A DNA stretch of 13,521 nt from an uncultured Prevotella sp. (GTDB lineage Bacteria; Bacteroidota; Bacteroidia; Bacteroidales; Bacteroidaceae). Each line of letters starts with the position of its first letter. Position 1 is the stretch's first letter. The stretch is from assembly GCA_900550635.1 (NCBI GenBank), contig URSZ01000060.1:1-13521 (forward strand), written 5' to 3'. The notes beneath the pieces were generated by a model. It did no database searches, was not told the origin of the DNA, and saw nothing but the letters and a program-made list of their open reading frames with translations. The position numbers and the translations under genes were made by a program. Shown here piece by piece: positions 1 to 6,903 of this stretch.

Positions 1-189
1 GCGCTCATAGCGCTCGAGGGCGGGAAAATGAAGGAAATGCCCGTGCGCCACTACCCGCGCCAGAACGGCGTGTCGAAATACCACCTGGCCAACCGGCTGG
101 TAAAACCGTTCCTCGACTGTTTTGCCTACCGCTGGATGAAAAGCCGTTACATACGCTACACCATCGACAGCAACAACGTCAACGTATGA
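1..189 (+). CDS. Polyprenyl-phosphate-type GT2 glycosyltransferase, C-terminal end (partial)
   Basis: This is the last 62 codons of a gene entering from the left edge, read in frame 1 to the TGA at 187-189. The visible tail contains MPVRHYPRQNGVSKYH followed by a basic stretch ending FAYRWMKSRYIRY. That R-H-Y-P-R...G-x-S-x-Y pattern is known from the C-terminal part of dolichol-phosphate-mannose-synthase/ArnC-like GT2 enzymes, which move a sugar from a nucleotide donor to a polyprenyl phosphate on the cytoplasmic membrane face. The catalytic GT-A domain lies outside the window, so the assignment rests on the tail and on the LAB_N gene 91 bp downstream, a pairing I recall from Bacteroidales. 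No promoter is visible between the two genes, so co-transcription is likely. The sugar cannot be told. Confidence 0.75.
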   Translation, partial: ALIALEGGKMKEMPVRHYPRQNGVSKYHLANRLVKPFLDCFAYRWMKSRYIRYTIDSNNVNV

Positions 190-280
190 CACACGCCGCG
201 CAATGGCCATGCGCCGGCACACCGCCGGCAAAATGCCGCAGAAAGTAAACAAGCAAACACCTACAATACAGTCCCCCTAA

Positions 281-940
281 ATGAGCTCCGCCTTAATATT
301 CGCCATAGGTTTCGTAGCGCAAGGCTTTTTCTCGGCCCGCATGCTGCTGCAATGGATACTCTCAGAGAAACGCCACGAGATAGTGTCGCCCGTGATATTC
401 TGGGCATGCAGCCTTGTGGGCAGCGTGTTGCTGTTCTTCTACGGCTGCCTGCGCAATGACTTCTCTATCGTGCTCGGCCAGCTTATATCCTACTACATAT
501 ACATCTGGAATCTCGACATAAAAGGCGTGTGGCCAAGGATTCCGCTTGCCGTCCGCGTGGTGTTGTTCGCCCTGCCCATAGCAGCTGTGTCTTACCTCTT
601 GGGAGACGCGGAACACTACGTCGAGAGCTTCTTCCGCAACGACAAGATACCCGTGTGGCTCATCGTGTACGGCTCGGCGGGGCAGGTAATATTCACCCTT
701 CGCTTCATCTACCAGTGGTATTACTCCTATCGCCGCCACATGTCGATTCTGCCCATAGGCTTCTGGGTAATAAGCCTCGTAGGTTCGGGCATAATAGTGA
801 GCTACGCCATATTCCGCCTCGACCCCGTGCTGATACTCGGGCAGTCGGTGGGATTCATCACCTACACCCGCAACATAATGATAGGCACCAAGGAGAACAA
901 GAAAAAAATAGCCCCCGAAAATGAAAACCCGAAAGTGTAA
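281..940 (+). CDS. Membrane protein with two LAB_N (lipid-A-disaccharide synthase N-terminal-like) repeats
   Basis: A 219-residue, strongly hydrophobic protein made of two copies of one roughly 70-residue unit, at about residues 9-80 and 131-202. Shared positions include QW (24-25; 145-146), RRH/KRH, P..FW..SLVGS (37-48; 158-169), a following Y, R-x-D and LGQ (65-67; 186-188). This is the LAB_N pattern, named after the N-terminal extension of some LpxB proteins, but no LpxB glycosyltransferase domain is present. Each unit looks like about three membrane segments, with a further hydrophobic stretch near 90-107 linking them, and the tail (203-219) is charged. Pfam places LAB_N near the MtN3/PQ-loop (SWEET-like) membrane folds, as I recall. 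With a polyprenyl-phosphate GT2 just upstream, a role in moving or handling a lipid-linked sugar is a reasonable inference, not a demonstrated function. The start at 281 is the first ATG and gives a natural hydrophobic N-terminus. Confidence 0.85.
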   Translation: MSSALIFAIGFVAQGFFSARMLLQWILSEKRHEIVSPVIFWACSLVGSVLLFFYGCLRNDFSIVLGQLISYYIYIWNLDIKGVWPRIPLAVRVVLFALPIAAVSYLLGDAEHYVESFFRNDKIPVWLIVYGSAGQVIFTLRFIYQWYYSYRRHMSILPIGFWVISLVGSGIIVSYAIFRLDPVLILGQSVGFITYTRNIMIGTKENKKKIAPENENPKV

Positions 941-973
941 AATAAACAGGGGTTCGGAGCAAATAAAAAATAT

Positions 974-1031
974 GTGCCTTGTATTTTAAAATATGTCTGA
1001 CATAATTCAAAATATGTCAGACATATTTTTT
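974..1031. repeat. Dispersed 21-nt-period hairpin element, copy 1
   Basis: Perfect 14-bp inverted repeat: AAAATATGTCTGAC at 988-1001 and its reverse complement GTCAGACATATTTT at 1016-1029, with a 14-nt loop at 1002-1015 and a T run to 1031. The right arm also sits in a separate perfect palindrome (10 bp either side of A1019). Related 21-nt units begin at 974, 995 and 1016. The element lies between two convergent gene ends (LAB_N stop at 940, TonB-domain gene stop at 1135), so it could act as a terminator, best on the + strand because of the T run. The same element recurs at 5372-5430 and 10723-10780. Confidence 0.85.
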
Positions 1032-1134
1032 ACCACCTCCAAACCCGCATGAAAACTAAGGTTCGCCCTCGGACAAATACAGACACTTCCTTAACTCAAA
1101 TTTGCCTCAAACCAGTCTAACTTATCCTGAAAGT

Positions 1135-2343
1135 CTAATTTATTCTAAAAACGATCGGCAACGTATATCTCGTCCGTACTTTTTTCCTGTCCGACTGTCC
1201 GGGTATCCAGCGAGGCATATTGTTAATAAGCCGTAGCGCCTCCTTGTCGCAAGACGGTTCTATTCCACGAACTATCTGAGTTTCCGAAATGGAACCATCG
1301 CTATTCACTACGAAAGCCACAAAAACTTTCCCTTGGATTCTTTTTTTCCGTGCCTCTTCCGGATATTTCAAATTTGTTGATACATATTCGTTTAGTTTGG
1401 TCTCCCCGCCGGGAAATTGCGGCATTTGCTCCACAACGTCAAAAATTACGCCTTCGTCCGGGGCTTCATCCGTCCCTGTGGGCACAATTTCTTTAAAAGG
1501 TATGCCGTCGTATGTATCTTGTCCCGTTCCAAAGCCTCTTTCTTCTTTTATCTTTTCTACAATAGCTACTATATCGGCTGCAAATACTTCGGGAAGTAGA
1601 CCTTCTTCAAGTCGCGACGAGTTATTCTCTCCTTGTTTAAAATAATTTTTTTCTTTGCAAATAAGTTTGCCTACTATGGTAGAGTCTTTGTTAGGGTCGT
1701 ATGCGGCAAGATACTCTTTTGGGTCTACATCTTTGAATTCGTACCTCGTAATTTCTCCTGTCGATTCATTTTTTGTTTGCTTGTCAATTAATAGTCCGTG
1801 CACATATTTTTCAGTGTCTACATAAAGGTTTCCGCCTGATTGGTATTTCTTAGTCCAAGTACCATCGGGGAAACCGTCTTCATCAAATTGGCCGGATATG
1901 TTCCATTCTTTTTTGTTTTTCTTAACCGGGCCTGTTATTCTGTTGTTTTTCATCTGAAAAAGTTCGCCCCCATTATTCAACGTTCCTTCCATGCGCCCGT
2001 TCATATAATTGATTGTTACCGAAAAATCCGAGAAAACGGCATCTTTGCCTGCTATTTTGCTTTTATACATCCATTTGCCTTCTTTTATGCCGTTATTGTA
2101 ATTTCCCGAAGCGAATTTTGTTTCGGTATACGGGATGATTTTATCCAATATTGCTTCCACCCCATTATTCTTTTTGTTATACGTGAACTTTCCGTGCTTT
2201 ATGCGTTCCCCATTCTCATCTTCAAAATAAGTATAAGTTGCCTGCCCACCCTCGTATAGTCCGCTGTATGTTTTGAGAGTCTGCCCCACACTTGCTTGTG
2301 CCGCAAGCATAATCATAACGGTCGAGATAATAATATGTTTCAT
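1135..2343 (-). CDS. Secreted protein with MORN-like repeats and a TonB C-terminal domain
   Basis: A 402-residue protein. Residues 1-20 form a signal peptide (short basic start, hydrophobic core, cleavage probably near AQA-S or VGQ-T); there is no lipobox cysteine, so it is probably soluble in the periplasm or envelope. Residues about 25-180 carry repeated G-x-x-x-G-x-[WFT] patterns (KHGKFTY, NGIKEGKWMY, NGRMEGTL, DGTWTKKY) like MORN or WG-type toxin-antitoxin repeat modules. Residues about 300-402 match the TonB C-terminal domain: PQFPGG, YPEEARKKRIQGKVFVAFVV, DGSI...IVRGI, CDKEALRLINNMPRWIPG and the closing TLPIVF. Unlike classical TonB it has no N-terminal membrane helix or Pro-rich linker, so direct energy transduction through ExbBD is doubtful; it may instead bind an outer-membrane or periplasmic partner. 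AAAGGA lies about 9 nt before the ATG. Base composition is clearly AT-richer than the flanking genes. Confidence 0.85.
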   Translation of the reverse strand: MKHIIISTVMIMLAAQASVGQTLKTYSGLYEGGQATYTYFEDENGERIKHGKFTYNKKNNGVEAILDKIIPYTETKFASGNYNNGIKEGKWMYKSKIAGKDAVFSDFSVTINYMNGRMEGTLNNGGELFQMKNNRITGPVKKNKKEWNISGQFDEDGFPDGTWTKKYQSGGNLYVDTEKYVHGLLIDKQTKNESTGEITRYEFKDVDPKEYLAAYDPNKDSTIVGKLICKEKNYFKQGENNSSRLEEGLLPEVFAADIVAIVEKIKEERGFGTGQDTYDGIPFKEIVPTGTDEAPDEGVIFDVVEQMPQFPGGETKLNEYVSTNLKYPEEARKKRIQGKVFVAFVVNSDGSISETQIVRGIEPSCDKEALRLINNMPRWIPGQSDRKKVRTRYTLPIVFRIN

Positions 2344-2359
2344 TGTATTCCTTTTGGCA

Positions 2360-2392
2360 CAAAAATACGATAACGATTAAATATGTACCAAA
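2360..2392 (-). promoter_or_regulatory. Bacteroidota-type promoter for the TonB-domain gene
   Basis: Read on the minus strand: a -33 TTTG (plus-strand 2389-2392), a 21-bp spacer, then a -7 box TATTTTTG (2360-2367) matching TAnnTTTG. Only 16 nt separate the -7 box from the start codon at 2343, so the 5' leader should be about 10 nt. It is divergent from the promoter at 2459-2490. Confidence 0.75.
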
Positions 2393-2458
2393 ATTTTCAT
2401 CAGAATTTCGGGCACATGCCGTGTTCGGCAAAGCCAAACTTGAAAACATTCGTTTTCA

Positions 2459-2490
2459 TTTGTCTCTGCACTCACCTTTCACTATATTTG
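2459..2490 (+). promoter_or_regulatory. Bacteroidota-type promoter for the GT2-radC-DUF59-lpxH operon
   Basis: -33 TTTG at 2459-2462, a 20-bp spacer, and -7 TATATTTG at 2483-2490, an exact fit to TTTG-N(19-21)-TAnnTTTG. The start codon at 2500 follows the -7 box by just 9 nt, so a transcript from here would be leaderless or nearly so. Confidence 0.78.
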
Positions 2491-2499
2491 TAATCAATT

Positions 2500-3489
2500 A
2501 TGAAATACTCAATCATAGTACCTGTCTATAACCGTCCCGACGAGACGGAAGAACTACTCGCGAGCCTGTGCGAACAGGCACGCCCCGACATGCAAATCAT
2601 TATCGTAGAGGACGGCTCGCAAATTCCGTGCGAGGATGTGGTGAAACGCTACGCCGGACGGATGAACGTGGAATATTTCAACAAAGAAAACGGCGGACCG
2701 GCGGTGGCGCGCAACTTCGGCGCGCAACACGCCAAGGGCGAATACCTCATCATACTCGACAGCGACGTGGTTGTGCCGCAGGGATACCTTGCCGCAATCG
2801 ACGAAGAACTGGCACGCGAGGCGTGCGACGCTTTCGGAGGCCCCGACCGCGCGGCCGAATCGTTCACCCCGGTACAAAAGGCCATAAGCTACTCGATGAC
2901 ATCGTTCTTTACCACAGGCGGCATACGCGGCGGCAAAAAGAAGATGGACAAGTTCTACCCCCGCAGTTTCAACATGGGAATCCGACGCGACGTGTACACG
3001 GCCCTCGGCGGATTTGCCGCAATGCGCTTCGGCGAAGACATCGATTTCAGCTACCGCATAGTGGAAAGCGGATACAAGGTACGGCTCTTTCCCGACGCAT
3101 GGGTATGGCACAAGCGGCGCACCGACTTCCGGAAGTTCTTCAAGCAGGTGCACAATTCGGGCATAGCACGCATAAACCTCGAAAAGCGTCACCCCGGTTC
3201 AATGAAACTCGTGCACACCCTGCCCGCCGTATTCACACTCGGCTGCGCGGCACTGCTCGCAGGCGAACTGTTCTGCAAGTGGAGCCTCGTGCCGCTTGCG
3301 CTTTACGCACTGCTGGTATTGGCCGACTGCACCGCACACGAAAAAAGCCTCCGCGTAGGGTTGCTTGCCATAGCGGCGGCATTCGTGCAACTAATCGGAT
3401 ACGGCACGGGATTCTGGATTGCCGCCTTCAGGCGTTACGTACTGAAACAGGACGAGTTTGCGGCATTCAGCAAAAACTTCTATAAATGA
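2500..3489 (+). CDS. Membrane-anchored GT2 family glycosyltransferase
   Basis: A 329-residue inverting GT-A glycosyltransferase. It opens directly with the nucleotide-binding strand MKYSIIVPVYNRPDE, followed by VEDGS at 36-40 (the family's [N/E]DGS), GGPAVARNFGA at 65-75, the metal-binding DxD motif as DSD at 87-89, and GED at 178-180, where the ED usually supplies the catalytic base. Residues about 235-312 contain two to three hydrophobic segments, so the enzyme is probably held at the inner membrane with its catalytic domain in the cytoplasm. The substrate is not evident; Bacteroidota enzymes of this type usually build surface polysaccharide or glycolipid. The stop overlaps the radC start (ATGA at 3486-3489), implying translational coupling. 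The ATG at 2500 is the only start that preserves the first beta strand, and it lies just 9 nt after a good promoter. Confidence 0.9.
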   Translation: MKYSIIVPVYNRPDETEELLASLCEQARPDMQIIIVEDGSQIPCEDVVKRYAGRMNVEYFNKENGGPAVARNFGAQHAKGEYLIILDSDVVVPQGYLAAIDEELAREACDAFGGPDRAAESFTPVQKAISYSMTSFFTTGGIRGGKKKMDKFYPRSFNMGIRRDVYTALGGFAAMRFGEDIDFSYRIVESGYKVRLFPDAWVWHKRRTDFRKFFKQVHNSGIARINLEKRHPGSMKLVHTLPAVFTLGCAALLAGELFCKWSLVPLALYALLVLADCTAHEKSLRVGLLAIAAAFVQLIGYGTGFWIAAFRRYVLKQDEFAAFSKNFYK

Positions 3490-4175
3490 CAAAACTCGCC
3501 ATAAACAAATGGGACAAGGACGACCGCCCGCGCGAGAAACTAACGAAGCTCGGCGCAGCGGCGTTGTCAAAGTCCGAACTCATGGCCATACTCATCGGCT
3601 CGGGAAGCGCCGACGAGTCGGCCGTAGCCCTCATGCGCCGCATTCTGTCCGACTGCGGCGACAGTATCTCGGCGCTGAGCCGCCAGAGCCTCGACACATT
3701 GTGCCGTTACAAAGGCATAGGCCTGGCAAAGGCCGTTACCATACAAGCTGCCTGCGAACTGGGAAAAAGAATGCAGGCCGAAGCCGTGCCCGAAAAGCAG
3801 GCGTTCAACAGTCCCCGCCTTGTAAGCGACTATTTCGCACCCAGGCTCGAAGGCAAGACAAGCGAGGAATGCTGGGTAATGCTTCTTAACCAAAAGCTGT
3901 GCCTCATCCGCGCCGAACAGATAAGCAAAGGCGGGATAACCGAAGCCACGGTAGACGTGCGCCTTGTTCTGCGCGCTGCCCTGCTCGCACAGTCGCCGGC
4001 AATAATACTGGTGCACAACCACCCGTCGGGTTCCCCGGCCCCAAGCGCCTGCGACAACCGGCTCACCGACAACCTGGCAAAAGCCGCCGCGCTGATGAAC
4101 ATACGCCTGGCCGACCATGTCATAATCGGCGGCCGCGGAAACTATTACAGCTACGCGGAAAACGGGAAAATATGA
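3486..4175 (+). CDS. radC: RadC family JAMM/MPN-domain protein
   Basis: A 229-residue full-length RadC (UPF0758). The N-terminal part (about 1-100) holds the RPREKL start motif, LSKSELMAILIGSG and a helix-hairpin-helix segment KGIGLAKA (76-83). The C-terminal part is a JAB/MPN fold with the metal site HNHPSG at 177-182 and D190, plus an upstream acidic residue in EECW (127-130). These match the zinc metalloprotease-like JAMM signature (H-x-H, about 10 residues, D). The family was once linked to DNA repair, but that role in E. coli was withdrawn, and the biochemical function remains unsettled. It overlaps the upstream GT2 gene by 4 nt, so it is the second gene of the operon; no functional link with the glycosyltransferase is obvious. 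Confidence 0.95.
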   Translation: MTKLAINKWDKDDRPREKLTKLGAAALSKSELMAILIGSGSADESAVALMRRILSDCGDSISALSRQSLDTLCRYKGIGLAKAVTIQAACELGKRMQAEAVPEKQAFNSPRLVSDYFAPRLEGKTSEECWVMLLNQKLCLIRAEQISKGGITEATVDVRLVLRAALLAQSPAIILVHNHPSGSPAPSACDNRLTDNLAKAAALMNIRLADHVIIGGRGNYYSYAENGKI

Positions 4176-4223
4176 AAGCCTGCCCGCCTGAACACCATAA
4201 ACAAGAATAACAGCAAAGCCATT

Positions 4224-4544
4224 ATGACCGAAGAAACAAAGCTGAAAACGGAAGAGCGCATAATCGAAGTGCTCAAGACCGTTTACGACCCGGAAATACC
4301 CGTAAACATATACGACCTGGGGCTTATCTACAAAATCGACCTCAAAGACGACGGGACGCTCGACCTCGACATGACGCTCACTGCGCCGAACTGCCCCGCC
4401 GCCGATTTCATAGTAGAAGACGTGCGCCTTAAAATGGAAGGCATAAACGGGATAACCCAGGCCAACATAAACCTTGTGTTCGACCCTGCATGGGACCAGA
4501 CGATGATGAGCGAAGAAGCAAAACTCGAACTGGGATTCCTGTAA
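4224..4544 (+). CDS. DUF59/MIP18 family Fe-S cluster assembly protein
   Basis: A 106-residue single-domain protein. It shows the family motifs DPEIPVNIYDLGLIY (about 22-36), TLTAPNCPAADFI (about 51-63) with the conserved reactive cysteine, and FDPAWD (86-91). The MIP18/DUF59 family includes SufT, PaaD and eukaryotic CIA2 and supports maturation of Fe-S proteins; in Bacteroidota the gene is often close to suf genes, although none is in this window. It starts 48 nt after radC with no promoter between, so it is probably operon-encoded. Its product could help mature Fe-S enzymes such as the PFOR encoded further along, which is an inference from pathway logic only. Confidence 0.9.
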   Translation: MTEETKLKTEERIIEVLKTVYDPEIPVNIYDLGLIYKIDLKDDGTLDLDMTLTAPNCPAADFIVEDVRLKMEGINGITQANINLVFDPAWDQTMMSEEAKLELGFL

Positions 4545-4562
4545 CACGTATTGCACCGAAGC

Positions 4563-5327
4563 ATGAAAAACGTCTATTTCATATCCGACGCACACCTCGG
4601 CTCGTGGGCCATACAGCACCGCAGAATGCAGGAACGCAGGCTCGTGCGTTTTCTCGACCTGATTAAGAATCGTGCCTCGGCGGTGTATCTGCTGGGCGAC
4701 ATGTTCGATTTCTGGCACGAATACAAGTTTGCCGTGCCTAAAGGCTACACACGTTTTCTGGGAAAGATAAGCGAGCTTACCGACCACGGTGTGGAAGTAC
4801 ATTTCTTCATCGGAAACCACGACTTGTGGATTCACGACTATTTTGAGAAGGAATGCGGCATGATAGTGCACCGCGAACCGATGACCGTGGAGATATACGG
4901 CAAACTGTTCTACCTTGCCCACGGCGACGGGCTCGGCGGCCGCGACCGCAAATACAAGTTCCTGCGCGCCATGTTCCACAACCCTGTATGCCGGCGGCTG
5001 TTCGCGTCCGTCCATCCCCGCTGGGGAATGTACCTCGGGCTGGCGTGGGCAAAACACAGCCGGCTTTCCCACGGCGATGGGCTCGACGAGGCGTTCAAAG
5101 GCGAAGACAATGAGGAACTTGTAGGCTTTGCCAAAAGCTACCTGAAAACACATCCCGAAATAAACTACTTCATTTTCGGCCACCGCCACATCGAGCTCGA
5201 CATGGAGCTGTCGCCCACCGCAAGGATGATTATCCTGGGCGACTGGATTTCGAAATACACATACGTTACCTTTGACGGGGAACATGTGTTCATGGAAAAC
5301 TACATCGAGGGTGAAAGCGAGCCATAA
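4563..5327 (+). CDS. lpxH: UDP-2,3-diacylglucosamine diphosphatase, LpxH-type
   Basis: A 254-residue calcineurin-like metallophosphoesterase. The motif set is complete: DAH (9-11), GDMFD (45-49), GNHD (84-87), AHGDG (119-123) and GHRH (206-209), providing the two-metal centre. The order and length fit LpxH-like proteins of Bacteroidota, which cleave UDP-2,3-diacylglucosamine to lipid X (2,3-diacylglucosamine 1-phosphate) and UMP in lipid A synthesis at the inner membrane. The ATG at 4563 was chosen over an in-frame TTG at 4551, because MKNVYFISDAHLG is the standard beginning of the fold. It is the last gene of the operon and is followed after 58 nt by the hairpin of repeat copy 2. Confusion with a general phosphoesterase (YbbF-like) is possible but less likely. 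Confidence 0.88.
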   Translation: MKNVYFISDAHLGSWAIQHRRMQERRLVRFLDLIKNRASAVYLLGDMFDFWHEYKFAVPKGYTRFLGKISELTDHGVEVHFFIGNHDLWIHDYFEKECGMIVHREPMTVEIYGKLFYLAHGDGLGGRDRKYKFLRAMFHNPVCRRLFASVHPRWGMYLGLAWAKHSRLSHGDGLDEAFKGEDNEELVGFAKSYLKTHPEINYFIFGHRHIELDMELSPTARMIILGDWISKYTYVTFDGEHVFMENYIEGESEP

Positions 5328-5371
5328 GAAATTGCACACTTGACACCCCCTTGCCCCACCCGCAAAATTAT

Positions 5372-5430
5372 CTCTGAGATATTTTAAAATATGTCTGACC
5401 TATTTCAAAATATGTCAGACATATTTTTTT
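5372..5430. repeat. Dispersed 21-nt-period hairpin element, copy 2
   Basis: Perfect 14-bp stem, AAAATATGTCTGAC at 5386-5399 with GTCAGACATATTTT at 5414-5427, a 14-nt loop at 5400-5413 and a T7 run at 5424-5430. The 21-nt units start at 5372, 5393 and 5414; the first contains a 14-nt perfect palindrome (ATATTTTAAAATAT, 5379-5392 or shifted by one). It lies 58 nt after the lpxH stop, in a good place to terminate the operon. It differs from copy 1 mostly in the loop and the first unit. Confidence 0.87.
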
Positions 5431-5602
5431 CCTGCTCCCGGGAGAGTATTGCACACACTTGTCGCGGCAACCGGAAATGCCCTGTTGCGGGATGACACCA
5501 AGCACCTTTATACGCTCACATCAGTCATGCCACGCGTTGCCCCCTGCCTGCGCCACACATATAATATAATAATGCGCCCGAGACAATATTTGCCAACTTA
5601 CC

Positions 5603-5634
5603 TTTGCATTTCTCGATTGAAATGAGTATTTTTG
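5603..5634 (+). promoter_or_regulatory. Bacteroidota-type promoter for the AAA ATPase gene
   Basis: -33 TTTG at 5603-5606, a 20-bp spacer, and -7 TATTTTTG at 5627-5634, an exact consensus match. The start codon at 5675 is 40 nt further, giving an ordinary leader of about 35 nt. Confidence 0.78.
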
Positions 5635-5674
5635 CGCGGATATATGCGCGCCAAATAAATGCGCTTGACAAACT

Positions 5675-6856
5675 ATGGAGAAATTTTTTCAGTCACACGC
5701 TTACATGTTGAGCAACATGAATGCCACGGTGCCACGCACGCTGATGGACAGGATTGACTGGAGTCATCGCATGATAGGTATCCGCGGCCCGAGAGGCGTA
5801 GGAAAGACTACTTTCCTGCTACAATACGCCCGCGACCACTTCGACCCGCAACTGCAGCAATGTCTCTACATCAACATGAACAACTTCTACTTCCAGGGCA
5901 GGGGAATCGTTGACTTTGCCGGCGAGTTCGTGCGCTACGGAGGCAGAGTGCTGCTTATCGACCAGGTTTTCAAGCAGCCCAACTGGGCCGAGGCTCTTGT
6001 GGAATGCTATAACCGCTACGAAAAACTGCACATAGTTTATACCACATCGTCGGTAATACCGCCCGAAAGCGAAAGCCTGCGCGAACTGAAAAGAATAAGC
6101 GACAATTACGTGCTGCACGGATTCTCGTTCAGGGAATTCATAAACTCGCAGACAGGATTGAACTTCCGCGCCTACAACCTCGAAGAAATCCTGAACGACC
6201 ACGAGCAGATACTGAAAACAATACTTCCGAGAGTGCGCCCGTGGAACTACCTGCAAGACTACCTGCACCACGGACATTACCCGTTCTTCCTCGAAACACA
6301 CAACTTCACGGAGCAGCTGCTCAAATCGATAAACACGATGATAGAGGTAGACATCCTGTTCATCAAACAAATCGACCTGAAATACCTGTCGAGGATAAAG
6401 AAACTCCTGTACCTCATCGGGCTTGAGGGAATAGCCGCACCGAACATAACACAAATGGCAAGCGAGATAGGAACGTCACGCGCCACAGTTATGAACTACA
6501 TAAAAGACCTTGAAGAAGCACGGCTCGTAAACCTTGTGTACCACGAAGGAGACGAGTTCCCCAAAAAACCCGCGCAGATAATGATGCACAACACCAACCT
6601 GCTGTACGCAATATATGCACGCGGGATGAGCGAGCCGGAAATAATGGAAACATTCTTCACAAACAGCCTGTGGCGACACCACACCGTCAACAAAGGCAGG
6701 CGCAACGGCATGTACATCGTAGACGGGGTGGAAATACACGTATGCGACAAGAACAAACATGTAAAAACACAGGCAAACTCCTACTGCGCGCGCTACAACA
6801 CCGAAGTAGGCCACAACAACGACATCCCCCTCTGGCTATTCGGATTCTTATATTGA
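5675..6856 (+). CDS. AAA family ATPase (AAA_14/DUF4143-like) with degenerate catalytic motifs
   Basis: A 393-residue protein. An intact P-loop, GPRGVGKTT, is at 38-46. The Walker B strand is RVLLIDQ at 91-97, where the family normally has D-E, so the catalytic Glu is Gln; VFKQPNW follows where relatives usually read VHKxPxW. A sensor-like TTSS is at 123-126. A winged-helix segment is likely at 258-285 (ITQMASEIGTSRATVMNYIKDL). The C-terminal part resembles the DUF4143 nuclease-like domain and closes with IPLWLFGFLY, which I recall as typical of Bacteroidota members; here the segment after VDG reads VEIHVCDKNK where relatives tend to have an E-V-G-x-x-K core. The fold is clear and the biological role is unknown. 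These ATPases occur as many paralogues in Bacteroidota and have been compared with defence-like or mobile P-loop ATPases. nifJ starts 47 nt later. Confidence 0.85.
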   Translation: MEKFFQSHAYMLSNMNATVPRTLMDRIDWSHRMIGIRGPRGVGKTTFLLQYARDHFDPQLQQCLYINMNNFYFQGRGIVDFAGEFVRYGGRVLLIDQVFKQPNWAEALVECYNRYEKLHIVYTTSSVIPPESESLRELKRISDNYVLHGFSFREFINSQTGLNFRAYNLEEILNDHEQILKTILPRVRPWNYLQDYLHHGHYPFFLETHNFTEQLLKSINTMIEVDILFIKQIDLKYLSRIKKLLYLIGLEGIAAPNITQMASEIGTSRATVMNYIKDLEEARLVNLVYHEGDEFPKKPAQIMMHNTNLLYAIYARGMSEPEIMETFFTNSLWRHHTVNKGRRNGMYIVDGVEIHVCDKNKHVKTQANSYCARYNTEVGHNNDIPLWLFGFLY

Positions 6857-6903
6857 CACTACGAACAAACGAACAATAACTTCATAACATAACCAATTAC
6901 ATT

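Larger units (their letters stand above)
5328..5674. other. Intergenic region between lpxH and the AAA ATPase gene
   Basis: This 347-bp gap holds repeat copy 2 (5372-5430) near its left end and a consensus promoter (5603-5634) near its right end. Between them, 5431-5602 shows no convincing ORF, RNA or strong hairpin; an AT-rich patch around 5558-5573 (ATATAATATAATAAT) is the only notable feature. Confidence 0.6.

Noticed and set aside
213..229. GCCGGC-ACACC-GCCGGC hairpin after the partial GT2 gene
   Set aside because: Only a 6-bp stem with no T tract, and it lies before a gene that is probably co-transcribed; not a credible terminator.
974..1031. The 21-nt periodic repeats as a small CRISPR array
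   Set aside because: Units are degenerate and directly abutting, with no spacers and no cas genes; the same element recurs at distant sites.
4551..4562. TTG start four codons upstream for lpxH
   Set aside because: The ATG at 4563 places the first beta strand at the N-terminus as in the family, and an ATG is preferred over a TTG.
3567..5339. Long minus-strand open frame opposite radC, DUF59 and lpxH
   Set aside because: It is a codon-bias shadow: it covers three well-recognised genes and has no family motifs or start signals.
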